Source: Bog-473 sp963834405 (GTDB lineage Bacteria; Actinomycetota; Acidimicrobiia; Acidimicrobiales; RAAP-2). From it: 64,000 nucleotides of DNA. Below the pieces are notes generated by a model, which saw only the letters and a program-made list of their open reading frames with translations, searched no databases and was not told the origin of the DNA. Made by a program: the position numbers and the translations under genes. How positions within the stretch are numbered: the stretch's first letter is position 1; each line of letters begins with the position of its first letter. The DNA lies in assembly GCA_963834405.1 (NCBI GenBank), contig CAWIBX010000007.1, forward strand, positions 1,116,001-1,180,000, read 5' to 3'. Shown piece after piece: positions 17,716 through 26,108 of the stretch.

Positions 17716-18615
17716 GTGCGCTTCATCCTGCAGTACCCCGAGGCGAACGGCTCGGACATCGATCTGTTGGACGCTGGCGCGATCACCGACGTCGCGGCGG
17801 CCGCCGAAAAGTCCGGATTCGACGGCATCGCCGTCACCGAGCATCCGGCGCCGAGCGCCACTTGGCTGGCCTCGGGCGGGCATCAGAGTCTCGACCCGTT
17901 TGTCGCACTGGCGGCAGCCGCGGGGGCGACCACGACGCTCGCCTTGGTCACCAACATCACCGTGGTCCCCTACCGCAACCCCTTCCTCCTCGCCAAGGCG
18001 GCGGCAACCCTGAACCGGGTCTCGGAGGGCCGCTTCTACATGGGCGCTGGTGCCGGCTACCTGAAGTCGGAGTACTTCGCGCTCGGCGTCGACTTCAAGG
18101 AACGCAACGCGCTGTTCGAGGAGGCGCTCCAGGTGATGCAGCTCCACTGGAGCGGCGAGCCCTTCGATTTCGAAGGCCGGCACTTCTCGGCGCGCAACAT
18201 CCAGGCGCTGCCGGCGCCACGTCACCACCGGGTGCCGATCTGGATGGGCGGCAACTCGGACGCCGCCCTCAAGCGCGCCGCCAAATACGCGGACGGCTGG
18301 ATGCCCATGGCCGCACCGGCCTCCGTCGCCAAGACTGCACGCACGCCCCCGGTGACCACTCCCGAGGAGCTGATCGAGCGGCTGTCCACCTTGGAGCGCT
18401 TCGCCGGTGACCGCTATTCCGAGCTCGAGCTCATCCTCAGCTTCTCAGGCCCGAGGCTCACCAATTTCGACAAGAACGCCGAGCAGATCCGTCACCGCTT
18501 CGGAGAGTTGGAGGAGCTCGGCGTCGACTGGACGTTCATCGGCCCGCCGTGGTCGCTGGCGCCCGGTCCAATCGAGTGGATCGAGACGTTCGGTCAAACG
18601 TTCTTTTCGTACTAG
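17716..18615 (+). CDS. LLM class F420-dependent oxidoreductase
   Basis: A 299-residue luciferase-like monooxygenase-family protein, typical length for the TIGR03619 type of F420-dependent enzymes. Visible features are 'GFDGIAVTEHPAPSATWL', 'TNITVVPYRNPFLLAKAAA', 'LNRVSEGRFYMGAGAGYLKSE' (split) and 'VPIWMGGNSDAALKRAAKYA'. The GTG start at 17716 has GAGGAGGA directly upstream; the longer open frame overlaps the divergent gene. The substrate is unknown. It is divergent from the secreted repeat protein with a 187-base gap. Confidence 0.9.
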   Translation: MRFILQYPEANGSDIDLLDAGAITDVAAAAEKSGFDGIAVTEHPAPSATWLASGGHQSLDPFVALAAAAGATTTLALVTNITVVPYRNPFLLAKAAATLNRVSEGRFYMGAGAGYLKSEYFALGVDFKERNALFEEALQVMQLHWSGEPFDFEGRHFSARNIQALPAPRHHRVPIWMGGNSDAALKRAAKYADGWMPMAAPASVAKTARTPPVTTPEELIERLSTLERFAGDRYSELELILSFSGPRLTNFDKNAEQIRHRFGELEELGVDWTFIGPPWSLAPGPIEWIETFGQTFFSY

Positions 18616-18655
18616 ATCTTCTTAGGGGTCGAAAGACGGGACGATGTGACAAGTT

Positions 18656-20282
18656 TCACGCAGCCAACCCCAGTCGCGCGTTGGTGACGTGTTCTGCCAC
18701 TGCATGATCGATGGTAGCGAGGGCGCGACGAAGCTCTGGGGATGCGGGAGGGACGTCAGCGGCGCAGAGCAATGGTCGCAGCACGCGGTCATGGACCTTG
18801 GTGAAGAAGACGGCTGTGCGGATCCCTTCTGGGGTCACCACATAGGTGTTGGTGTGCGGCAAGCGTGTGATCAAGCCGTGCAGTCTGAGACGCCGCAGGT
18901 CATAGGTCATCTGGTGCACGCTGTAGTCGTTGCCGAGGAGTCCGGCCACCAGCCCGCGAAGGCTCTTGTTGGAAAAGCCGGTGACGGCATGGACGACACA
19001 GCACAGGGCGCCGGCCAGGGCCATGGCGCGTGGATCCCCGAAGCGCAAGGCTCCGGTTCTTTGGCCCTCTCGGTTGTAGGGCTGGTGGATGCGCTCAAAG
19101 AGCGCAGTGCCGATGGCACAGCCCTGGCCGGCACGTTCGATCATAAGCACCCGATGATTGACCAGCCGAGCCCGCTCGATGAGCTCGGGCAGATGACAGA
19201 GCCGGGCGAGAATGCCCAGGTCCGATGGCTTGTTGATGACGGTCTCGATGCGAATAGGCCCTCCCTTCCTTCAAGTACTGCTTGACCCGGCTGTGCTTGT
19301 AGCGAAAGTCCATCTTCACCTCGGTCCCCGGGCAGAAGACCCTGGTCGAGAAGGGCTCCTTGGTGGTCTTGCGCACCTGACGGGCGAAGACGACGGCGAC
19401 TTCTTGGGGACGGCCGATCGAGACGTTGTCGGCGACGAGGGCCTCGAAGAACCCCCGGGCCCGGCGCGGATCGTCAAAGACGAGAGTCCTCGACACCTCG
19501 ACCTGGCGCATGGAGAGCTCCCACCAATACCCGGCCGCCCGGTCCTCTTCGCTGAAGGGGTTCGGGATCTCGGTGATCCAGCGGTCGAAGAACGCCTGGA
19601 CGTCGTCGGGTCCGAACGCGTCGCAGATGGCTTGGAGGCGTTCGGGCTTGGTGCACGCGGCAAACCCGTTGGCCAGCTCGCTGAAGTTGAGTCGGCCGCG
19701 ACGGGCCTGGCGCTTGGCCCACTCGTGCCCGTTGACCCACACCTTGGCCGGGTAGGGGAAGTAGGTGCAGATCTTGATGAACCCGAGGCCGAATTCGCGG
19801 TCGTGGATGTAGAAGTAGAACATCCCGACCCGGCGCTCGGTCTTATTCCAGTCGAACCAGACGCCGCCGGCGCCACTGGTCTTCTTCATCGGGCTGAAGA
19901 CCCACTGGAACTCTTGGGCGGCCACGATCGCCACCACTCCGAAGCGTCGCTCACACTCGGCCGCCTCGAGATAGGGGTGGACATGGTCGAGCTTGCGGTC
20001 GTCCCAGCGGGTGCGATCGGGCTTCTTGAGGTGCAGGATAGGGACGTCGTGCTCCTCGGCGAAATGACCGACGTCACGGCGGAAGCGGTTGCCGATCTTT
20101 TGGATGATGACCGGCGAGGCGATTGGTTGGCCCAGATGGTCCTCGCAGAAGCGCTTCACCTGCTGGCCGACCTGGAGGTTGGGGATGTAGGCGTTGAGGT
20201 AGAGCCGGTCTACGCACTCGATGTCGAGCACCACATGACCATCGAGCACGTCATTGATGTTCACCACACTGGTCATTCGCAC
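18656..20282 (-). pseudogene. Widespread uncharacterised protein family, split by a +1 frameshift
   Basis: Two overlapping frames form one ~540-residue protein. The 5' part (from 20282) begins 'VVNINDVLDGHVVLDIEC', includes 'PIASPVIIQKIGNRFRRDV', 'FSPMKK' and 'YFPYPAKVWVNGHEWAKRQ', and runs to 'HSRVKQYLKEGRA'. The other frame continues 'IRIETVINKPSDLGI' and 'GALRFGDPRAMALAGALCC', and ends with a winged-helix-like region (MTYDLRRLRLHGLITRL). Removing one base near 19256 (plus-strand A) joins them. From memory, intact relatives of this size and order are common in actinobacteria but have no assigned function. With an IS630 remnant next door, the patch looks like decaying or mobile DNA. Confidence 0.75.
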
Positions 20283-20356
20283 AGTGTGCGCGCCAGAGGG
20301 GCGGCTCTGCCGGCCCCGACACAGTCAGCCCACGATGGGCCGCGCCGGGGGGTGGC

Positions 20357-20382
20357 CGGGAGGGGGGCCTGACCCCCTCCCG
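20357..20382. other. Strong GC hairpin
   Basis: CGGGAGGGGG pairs perfectly with CCCCCTCCCG around a 6-base loop. It lies about 75 bases upstream of the frameshifted family gene and before the transposase remnant, with no T tail. It may mark an element boundary or stop read-through. Confidence 0.5.
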
Positions 20383-20474
20383 CTAATGCCTTGACCGGCA
20401 ACGTTGAGGTGTCGCGTCCACCACTTTGACCTTCTGATCGCGCAGAATTTGGACTTCCCGAACGAGGAGGTCAG

Positions 20475-20684
20475 GTGCGCGAAGGAGTACGCGTCCGAGA
20501 GATCACGAGCGAGGAGGGCAACCGGCTCTTGCGCATCGTGCGACGGTCGTCGGGGCTCGGTGGTGACGTGGCGCGAGGGCAGATGGTTCTCTGGTCGGCC
20601 CAGGGTATGGACGTGGCCCAGATTGCCAAGGTGGCCTTCACCTCGCCGGACCGGGTCCGGGCGGTGCTACACAAGGTGAGCACA
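20475..20684 (+). pseudogene. IS630-family transposase remnant (N-terminal HTH only)
   Basis: The translated start 'VRVREITSEEGNRLLRIVRR' and the later 'QMVLWSAQGMDVAQIAKVAF' with 'DRVRAVLHKV' match the N-terminal helix-turn-helix of IS630-type transposases. The rest of the gene, including the DDE catalytic domain, is gone after about 70 codons. Between the two matching parts the reading 'LGGDVARG' replaces the expected 'SVVTWRRA'-type sequence. The neighbouring frame still reads SVVTWRE there, so an inserted base in the G run near 20552 is compensated by a loss near 20575. This is a decayed insertion sequence. Confidence 0.75.
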
Positions 20685-20908
20685 AATGCTCCGCCACGGA
20701 GCAGCGTGATGAGCCGGAGGCCGGCTGCCAGCCGAGACTCGCCTCTCGTACGCAGGTTGAAGGTGGCTGCGGCCGTGCTTGCGCCGTGGCCGGCATGGGC
20801 TCCTTCGTGGCCACCACGCGCCTGCTCGTCTTTCTGACAGAACCGACAGGCGCGATCGCTCCCCTCGGGGTGACTCACCCGGGATCGTCCAACGAGAACT
20901 CGCCCGTG

Positions 20909-21781
20909 TCAGAGAACGGGGCGTCCCATACCTATCCGGGTGCGCATGTCTCGCAGGTACAGGTCGAATGGCAGCGTGCGTAGGGGGCGGGGCGTGAGTG
21001 TGTTCAAGCCCTGCATGACGCGCCGATTGAGTGCGAACGCCCGTCGTTCCCGCCGGCCCCACGGCAGCCCGAGCTCATCTCGAAACGGTTGCTCGAGGAA
21101 TCCGGCCGTGACGGCGCGATGGAACCATCCAAAGACGCGCGGAATCGGCCAGGGGAGGAAGCCGAGCCCGGCGAAGTCGTTTAGGTAGGCACGGGTCACG
21201 TCGTCCATCTCGATGCGCGCCACGGCATCGACCCAATAGCACTCGAATGCCGCACGGTCGGCAGGCCACATGTCGGGCCGGACCTCCAAAGTCGTCGCGA
21301 GGCGCGCCCCGTGGCGGTACATCACGTCCTGCAGGTCGGGCGGCGGCGGTCCGTATAGCAGGGAGTACCCGTCCTCGAAGCCGCGGTAGATGCAGGCCGC
21401 CACCCACAATTGCAATTTGGGGTCCAGGGCGGTGTAACGAACCGGATCGCCTGGCGCGGACCGCACGTGGCGGTGGACCTCCGTCACGGCGGCGCCGAGA
21501 GCCTCCCGCTCAGCGTCGGTGCCGAAGATCGCGATCATCACGTACCCGAATGTGGTGCGCGCGCGTTTGAGCGGGTGCTTGTAGAGGTTGCCGCTGTCGA
21601 CCTTGCTTTCGGCGACGCCGCGCCCGACCGGGAGCTGCGCCAGCTGCATGATGATGTTGGCGCCCGCCAGTGAGAGGGTCGCCGGCGTCAGCAGGTCATG
21701 CAGCTCGCGGGGCACGGTTCCTTCTGGTCCCAGGTGGGTGATGGCACCCGAGCCGTCGATCGTGTCGACGGCGGTCATCAA
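20909..21781 (-). CDS. DUF2236 / MpaB-type oxygenase-like protein
   Basis: A 290-residue member of the DUF2236 family, which includes latex-clearing and MpaB-like haem oxygenases. The conserved block 'GNLYKHPLKRARTTFGYV' holds the His-Pro and Arg residues; 'LDPKLQLWVAACIYRGFEDGYS' (split) and 'PWPIPRVFGWFHRAVTAGFL' are further family landmarks. The ATG overlaps the stop of the TetR gene (ATGA), so it is in an operon with its likely regulator and controlled by the palindrome at 22417. The substrate is unknown. Confidence 0.85.
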   Translation of the reverse strand: MMTAVDTIDGSGAITHLGPEGTVPRELHDLLTPATLSLAGANIIMQLAQLPVGRGVAESKVDSGNLYKHPLKRARTTFGYVMIAIFGTDAEREALGAAVTEVHRHVRSAPGDPVRYTALDPKLQLWVAACIYRGFEDGYSLLYGPPPPDLQDVMYRHGARLATTLEVRPDMWPADRAAFECYWVDAVARIEMDDVTRAYLNDFAGLGFLPWPIPRVFGWFHRAVTAGFLEQPFRDELGLPWGRRERRAFALNRRVMQGLNTLTPRPLRTLPFDLYLRDMRTRIGMGRPVL

Positions 21782-22395
21782 GCCGTCGATCCGCGCTCGG
21801 GTGTGAGCACCGGGAGGAGCAGCTCCTCAAGTGATGTGCGCAGATCGCCGGGCGGTGGCGCCACCAGCGCGGCCAGCGCGATCCGGAGCAGCCAGTGGGC
21901 CAGCATCTCGGGGTCCTGGCGCCGGATCATCCCGCCGGCCATCGCCAGCGAGAGCATCGGCGCCGTCATGGCCACGCCCTCGTCGAGGAGCGCGTCGAGC
22001 CGCCGGGTGACCGTGCGGCCCATCCAGTCCCCCTCGTCGCGCAGGACCTTGGCGGCTACGGGGTGCGTTCTGAGCGTGTGGATGGCGTCGGCCATCATCG
22101 CCGTGACCGCTTGCGGGCCCGTGGCCTTGGCCATGACCGCCGGCATGCGGTCCACGAAGCGCTGGGCCTCCCGGGCGAAGACCAACAGCGCGACGTTGTC
22201 GACGGAGCCGACCTTCCGGTAGACGGTGCTCGGCGCCACCCCCATTTCGCGGGCGATGTCGCTCAGCGTCGTCTTGGAGATGCCGTGCCGGGCCAGGCAG
22301 TCGACGGCCGCATCGAGCACCGGGTCCAGCGAGGGGTCGGGCGCGCTGGGCAGGCGTTCGGCCAGGGTCGGGAGTTCGAGCGACGTTGGGCTCAC
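21778..22395 (-). CDS. TetR-family transcriptional regulator
   Basis: A 205-residue regulator. The DNA-binding helix-turn-helix is at residues about 24-66 ('GISKTTLSDIAREMGVAPST', then VYRKVGS). The C-terminal ligand domain is typical in size. The GTG at 22395 is preferred over the longer frame because upstream codons overlap the palindrome. It is the first gene of an operon with the DUF2236 protein, and probably represses both through the inverted repeat at 22417-22444, 22 bases upstream of the start. Confidence 0.88.
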   Translation of the reverse strand: MSPTSLELPTLAERLPSAPDPSLDPVLDAAVDCLARHGISKTTLSDIAREMGVAPSTVYRKVGSVDNVALLVFAREAQRFVDRMPAVMAKATGPQAVTAMMADAIHTLRTHPVAAKVLRDEGDWMGRTVTRRLDALLDEGVAMTAPMLSLAMAGGMIRRQDPEMLAHWLLRIALAALVAPPPGDLRTSLEELLLPVLTPERGSTA

Positions 22396-22416
22396 AGTTC
22401 CCAGTCTGATGCAGGA

Positions 22417-22444
22417 ATGCAAAGATGACAAGGATTCTTTGCAT
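22417..22444. promoter_or_regulatory. 28-bp palindrome, candidate TetR autoregulatory operator
   Basis: ATGCAAAGA and TCTTTGCAT form a perfect 9-bp inverted repeat around 10 bases. It sits just upstream of the TetR start. A weak promoter (TTGTCA with a CAGACT-like -10) overlaps its inner half on the minus strand. Confidence 0.6.
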
Positions 22445-22589
22445 ACGTGCAGGCAATGGGGACTGGGCCGCCGCAAGAGGGTTGGAGAGGACTTGCGCAG
22501 AGCTATCGGAGAGCCAGGCCCCGGAGTGGACCGCTCAGGCGTCCAATTCGCTGATCCAGAGCGTCCCCGGGGCTACCGCGACCGCCGGC

Positions 22590-23009
22590 TCAGACCTGGT
22601 CGTCCGCCTCCGCGTCCCGCACCAGGCGCTGCACCAGGGAGTGCATGAGGGCCCAGGCCACGTCCGGGTGGTCCCGCACGAAGGGGCGGAACTGCCAGGC
22701 AGAGAGGGCGTAGCACTTCACTTCGTCGTCCGCCGTGACCTCGGCCATCCGGGGGCCCTCGTCGATGAGCGCGACCTCGCCGAAATGATCGCCCGCCTTC
22801 AGGGTCTTGATCGGCTTGCCGTCGACCGAGACCGTGGCGGAGCCGCTGGCGATGAGGAAGAACCCGACGCCGGGCTTGCCGCGCTCGACGATGACGGTGC
22901 CCGGGGAGAACGTCGTCTCGTGCAGGGCGGACGCCAGCTGCTTCACGTCGCGCTTTGAAAGCTCCGCGAAGAGCGGGGCGCTCCGGATGACGTCCTGCAC
23001 GTCGGACAT
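22590..23009 (-). CDS. Cyclic nucleotide-binding domain protein
   Basis: A 139-residue stand-alone cNMP-binding domain. It shows the beta-barrel and phosphate-binding cassette ('GDHFGEVALIDEGPRMAEV', where the usual RxA is RMA). There is no DNA-binding or kinase domain. The ATG at 23009 is preferred to 23042 because homologues start at 'SDVQDVI'. It lies on the minus strand just beyond the histidine kinase at 23064, 54 bases apart, and may be in the same transcript. It probably binds cAMP or cGMP and acts through an unknown partner. Confidence 0.85.
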   Translation of the reverse strand: MSDVQDVIRSAPLFAELSKRDVKQLASALHETTFSPGTVIVERGKPGVGFFLIASGSATVSVDGKPIKTLKAGDHFGEVALIDEGPRMAEVTADDEVKCYALSAWQFRPFVRDHPDVAWALMHSLVQRLVRDAEADDQV

Positions 23010-23063
23010 GCCCGAACGGTACACGCCCAGCGTGTGCGGCACACGGCCGGCGGCGCGGGCTCG

Positions 23064-24476
23064 TCAGACGGGTGCGGGTGCGGGCACCGCCTGGAGCGCC
23101 GGCTGGGGCCACCGCCGGAGCGTCAGCACGAAGCGCGAACCCCCGTGGTCCGCGATCGGCGACTCGGCCCGGACGGTCCCGCCCATGGCGGCCGCGAGCT
23201 CGGCCACGATGGCCAGGCCGAGGCCCGAGCCCATCCGGCGGTTGGGCCCGCGGTCGGCCCGGTAGAAGCGCTCGAAGACGTGGACGAGGTCGCCCTGCGC
23301 GATGCCGGGACCGTCGTCGTCCACGCTGACGACGCAGGCGCCCACCCCGTCGGTCACGTTCACCCGCACGGTCGTGCGGGCGAACGTGATGGCGTTCTCG
23401 AGCAGGTTGGCCAGGAGCTGGGCCAGGCGGTCGGGGTCGGCCGACACCGGCGCGCCGGCACCGTAGTCGGGCAGGTCGGTGAGGATCTCCAGGCCGCTCT
23501 TGGCGGCGGCCGGGCGGAAGCCCTCGGCGGTCGTGCCCACCACCTCCGCGGCGTCGGTGGGACGAAGGTTGATCGACATCTGGCGCGCCTCGAGCTTGGT
23601 GAGGTCGAGCAGGTCCCCCACGAGCCGCTCCAGGCGGCGCGACTCCGCGATGATGACGTCCGCCGCCTCGTCGTCGTCCTCGATGGCGCCGTCCTTGATC
23701 GCCTCGGCGAAGCCCCGGATGGACGTCAGCGGGGTGCGCAGATCGTGGGACACCGCCAACAGCAGGTGGCGCTCACGGGCGCGCCCGTCCTCCAGGCTCT
23801 GGGCCATGTCGTTGATAGACCCGGCCAGCTTCGAGAACTCGGGGTAGTCACTGCGGCGAATGGGGACCCGGCTCTCGAGGTCTCCGGCGGCGATGCGGTC
23901 GGTCGCCTCCACCGCTTCGACGAGGGGGCGCGCCATGCGCCGGCTCATTTGCCAGGCGACGAGCGCAGCGATGAGGAGCGCCGCCCCGCCGGCGAAGATG
24001 AAGTAGCCCCAACTCGGGCCGAGTCCCCCGACGTCCTGGGTCAAAAGGATGGCCAGCGTCCCCTCGAAGTGCTTGCGCTTGAGGATTACCTCGCGCTCCG
24101 CCTCCGACAGCGACACGGGCGCGGCGGCGTAGACCAGGTTGCCCGCGCGGCCGGACACGGTCTGGCCCGCCTGGAGCGCGGCGACGTCGACGTCGTCGGC
24201 GGAGAGGTTGTCGGGCAGCGCCGTCGTGAGCGTGCCGAGGCGGTTGATCACCAGGAAGTCCGCATCCTCGAGCTTGAGCACCTTGCGGACGGCGGAGAGG
24301 TTCCGCAACAGCTCCGTGCCGGCCGACTGCGAGGTCAGCGACTGCACCTCGGTGACGAGGTTCGCCTTGGCGTTGTTGCGCGCCGCGTTGCGGGTGAGGA
24401 TGAGGCCGCCCGCGCCGGCGAGCACGAGACCCACGGCGACCAGGCCGACCATGGCGAACATGAGGCGGCGCCGCAT
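23064..24476 (-). CDS. Sensor histidine kinase (HAMP-HisKA-HATPase)
   Basis: A 470-residue two-helix membrane kinase. TM1 is at residues about 6-28, followed by a ~145-residue extracytoplasmic sensor, TM2 (FIFAGGAALLIAALVAWQM), a HAMP linker ('RIAAGDLESRVPIRRSDYPE'), the His box 'LLLAVSHDLRTPLTSIRGFA', the N box 'LLANLLENAITFA' and 'VDDDGPGI' / 'MGSGLGLAIVAEL'. All catalytic motifs are intact. The start follows the response-regulator stop by three bases, so they form one operon. The signal is unknown; the arrangement resembles MprB/BaeS-like stress sensors. Confidence 0.94.
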   Translation of the reverse strand: MRRRLMFAMVGLVAVGLVLAGAGGLILTRNAARNNAKANLVTEVQSLTSQSAGTELLRNLSAVRKVLKLEDADFLVINRLGTLTTALPDNLSADDVDVAALQAGQTVSGRAGNLVYAAAPVSLSEAEREVILKRKHFEGTLAILLTQDVGGLGPSWGYFIFAGGAALLIAALVAWQMSRRMARPLVEAVEATDRIAAGDLESRVPIRRSDYPEFSKLAGSINDMAQSLEDGRARERHLLLAVSHDLRTPLTSIRGFAEAIKDGAIEDDDEAADVIIAESRRLERLVGDLLDLTKLEARQMSINLRPTDAAEVVGTTAEGFRPAAAKSGLEILTDLPDYGAGAPVSADPDRLAQLLANLLENAITFARTTVRVNVTDGVGACVVSVDDDGPGIAQGDLVHVFERFYRADRGPNRRMGSGLGLAIVAELAAAMGGTVRAESPIADHGGSRFVLTLRRWPQPALQAVPAPAPV

Positions 24477-24479
24477 CGC

Positions 24480-25157
24480 TCAGCCGAACCGGTAGCCGAC
24501 GCCCCAGACGGTGGCGAGCGGGAGCTCGGGGCCCAGCTTCTTGCGGAGCTGGGCGACGTGGACGTCGACCGTCCGCTCGTCGCCGTACCAGTCCGAGCCC
24601 CAGACGCCGTCGAGGAGCTGCTGGCGGGACAGGGCGAGCCCGATGTTGTTGGCCAGGAACGCGAGCAGGTCGAACTCCCTCGTGGTGAGCGGCACCACCT
24701 CGCCGGCCCGACGCACCTCGCGGCGGCGCAGGTCGACCTCGAGGTCCTCGACGGTCACCACCTCCTGGGGCGGTGGGGCCTCACGCGTCCGGCGCAGGAT
24801 GGCCCGGACCCGCGCCACCAGCTCGCGGGGCGAGAACGGCTTGACCAGGTAGTCGTCGGCCCCGAGCTCGAGGCCCAGGATGCGGTCGACCTCGTCGTCG
24901 CGAGCCGTGAGGAAGAGGACGGGGACCGCGCTCTTGGCGCGGATCTCGCGGCAGACCTCGAAGCCGTCCTTGGCGCCGGGCAGACCGACGTCGAGGATGA
25001 CGATCCAAGGGTCCTCCTGGGCGAAGAGGGCGAGGCCCTGCTCGCCGTCGGGCGCGAGCAGGACGCGGTAGCCGTCGCGGCGCAGGTAGAGATCGACCAG
25101 GTCCGCGATGTGCGGGTCGTCCTCGACGACCACCACCGTGCCGTTCTCCGTGCTCAC
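24480..25157 (-). CDS. OmpR/PhoB-type response regulator
   Basis: A 225-residue two-domain regulator. The receiver domain (about 7-120) holds the acidic pair in 'VVVEDDPHIAD', the phospho-Asp in 'VILDVGLPGAKDG', Thr in 'VLFLTARDDE' and Lys in 'YLVKPFSPREL'. The winged-helix domain (about 130-225) ends 'RTVDVHVAQLRKKLGPE' and 'VWGVGYRFG'. The GTG at 25157 is chosen over 25247 because the extra 30 residues are not family-like. It faces the secreted protein at 25308 across 150 bases that contain two TCACG motifs 22 bases apart (25222 and 25244), a spacing suited to tandem binding. Confidence 0.93.
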   Translation of the reverse strand: MSTENGTVVVVEDDPHIADLVDLYLRRDGYRVLLAPDGEQGLALFAQEDPWIVILDVGLPGAKDGFEVCREIRAKSAVPVLFLTARDDEVDRILGLELGADDYLVKPFSPRELVARVRAILRRTREAPPPQEVVTVEDLEVDLRRREVRRAGEVVPLTTREFDLLAFLANNIGLALSRQQLLDGVWGSDWYGDERTVDVHVAQLRKKLGPELPLATVWGVGYRFG

Positions 25158-25307
25158 GCCCCTAAGCCTCGCATCTCCCGCACCCGGAATTGCCGGAACG
25201 TCGGGTTCCCTTACAGAACCCTCACGTTTGGCGAACACCACCTTCACGGGGCGGGCTCAGCATGCCTTCAGGAAGCCTTAGCAGCGGTGAGGACGAGAGG
25301 AGCACTC

Positions 25308-26069
25308 ATGGGTTCCCTGCAGACACATCTGATCCGCATCGGCGCGCTGGCGGTGGCGTCCGCCACGGCGCTCGGCGCGGCCGCGGGGACGGCGGGCGCC
25401 GCCACCACGTCGACGGCGAACCCCGGCAGCAGCGGCCAGAGCGCGGCGGCGCCGGCGTCCCTGTCGGGCCTCAAGGCCAAGGCGGCGGACGACGTGAACG
25501 ACCGCGTCAGCGCGCTGAACACGGCCATCGAAAAGGTCAACGCGGCGAAGGGCCTCGGTTCGGGCCAGGCGACGCTCGTCGCCTACCTGGGCGCCGACAT
25601 CACGCCGCTGCAGCAGCTGAACACGAAGATCCAGGGTGACACGACGTACCAGGAGGCGCTGGCGGACTTCCACGACATCTTCAGCAACTTCCGGGTCTAC
25701 GTGCTCGTGCTCCCGGCCGCGGTGATCGCGGGCGACTCGGACGGCGCCGTCAACACCGTGATCCCGAACCTGCAGGAAGCGAGCACGAAGGCGCAGCAGC
25801 ACGTGAACAGCGGCAACCAGGGCGTGCTGCAGCCATTGATCAACGACCTCAACACCCAGACCGCGACGGCGACCAGCGCCAACAACGGCCTGGCCGCGAC
25901 TGTGCTGGCGTTCACGCCCTCGCAGTGGAACGCCAACCACAACGTGCTGTCCGAGGCCAGGGGGCAGGACAAGACCTCGGACACGGCCATCCGGAAGGGC
26001 CGGTCCGACGTCAGGGACCTTGTGCAGGCGCTGGGCGGGCGCGGCGCGGCCACCGCGACGACGAGCTGA
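25308..26069 (+). CDS. Secreted helical protein of unknown function
   Basis: A 253-residue exported protein. The signal peptide (ALAVASATALGAAAGTAGA) is followed by an Ala/Ser-rich linker and an all-helical body (about 55-235) rich in Asn, Gln and Asp, with heptad-like stretches ('DVNDRVSALNTAIEKVNAAK', 'IPNLQEASTKAQQHV'). There are no Cys and no catalytic motif. GAGAGGAG precedes the ATG. Its divergent position opposite the response regulator suggests membership of that regulon. A hairpin follows the stop. I do not recognise the family. Confidence 0.8.
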   Translation: MGSLQTHLIRIGALAVASATALGAAAGTAGAATTSTANPGSSGQSAAAPASLSGLKAKAADDVNDRVSALNTAIEKVNAAKGLGSGQATLVAYLGADITPLQQLNTKIQGDTTYQEALADFHDIFSNFRVYVLVLPAAVIAGDSDGAVNTVIPNLQEASTKAQQHVNSGNQGVLQPLINDLNTQTATATSANNGLAATVLAFTPSQWNANHNVLSEARGQDKTSDTAIRKGRSDVRDLVQALGGRGAATATTS

Positions 26070-26081
26070 GTTGATCCGGCG

Positions 26082-26100
26082 GGCGGTCGTCCGGACCGCC
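26082..26100. terminator. Hairpin between convergent genes
   Basis: GGCGGTC-GTCCG-GACCGCC is a perfect 7-bp stem in the 40-base gap between the convergent secreted protein and aldehyde dehydrogenase genes. There is no T tract, as is common in high-GC actinobacteria. Confidence 0.55.
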
Positions 26101-26108
26101 GCGCCGCG

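Noticed and set aside
20283..20474. Terminal inverted repeats or attachment site for the 18.6-20.3 kb family gene
   Set aside because: Comparing both flanks by eye gave no matching ends or target duplication. The hairpin at 20357 is the only structure found.
20685..20908. Remainder of the IS630 transposase
   Set aside because: No DDE-domain motifs in any frame; the similarity stops after the HTH region.
23034..26069. Very long open frame (about 1,000 codons) on the plus strand antisense to the two-component genes
   Set aside because: Composition is Arg/Gly/His-rich with no motifs; it is the usual high-GC mirror of real minus-strand genes. Only its last 253 codons (from 25308) are a real gene.
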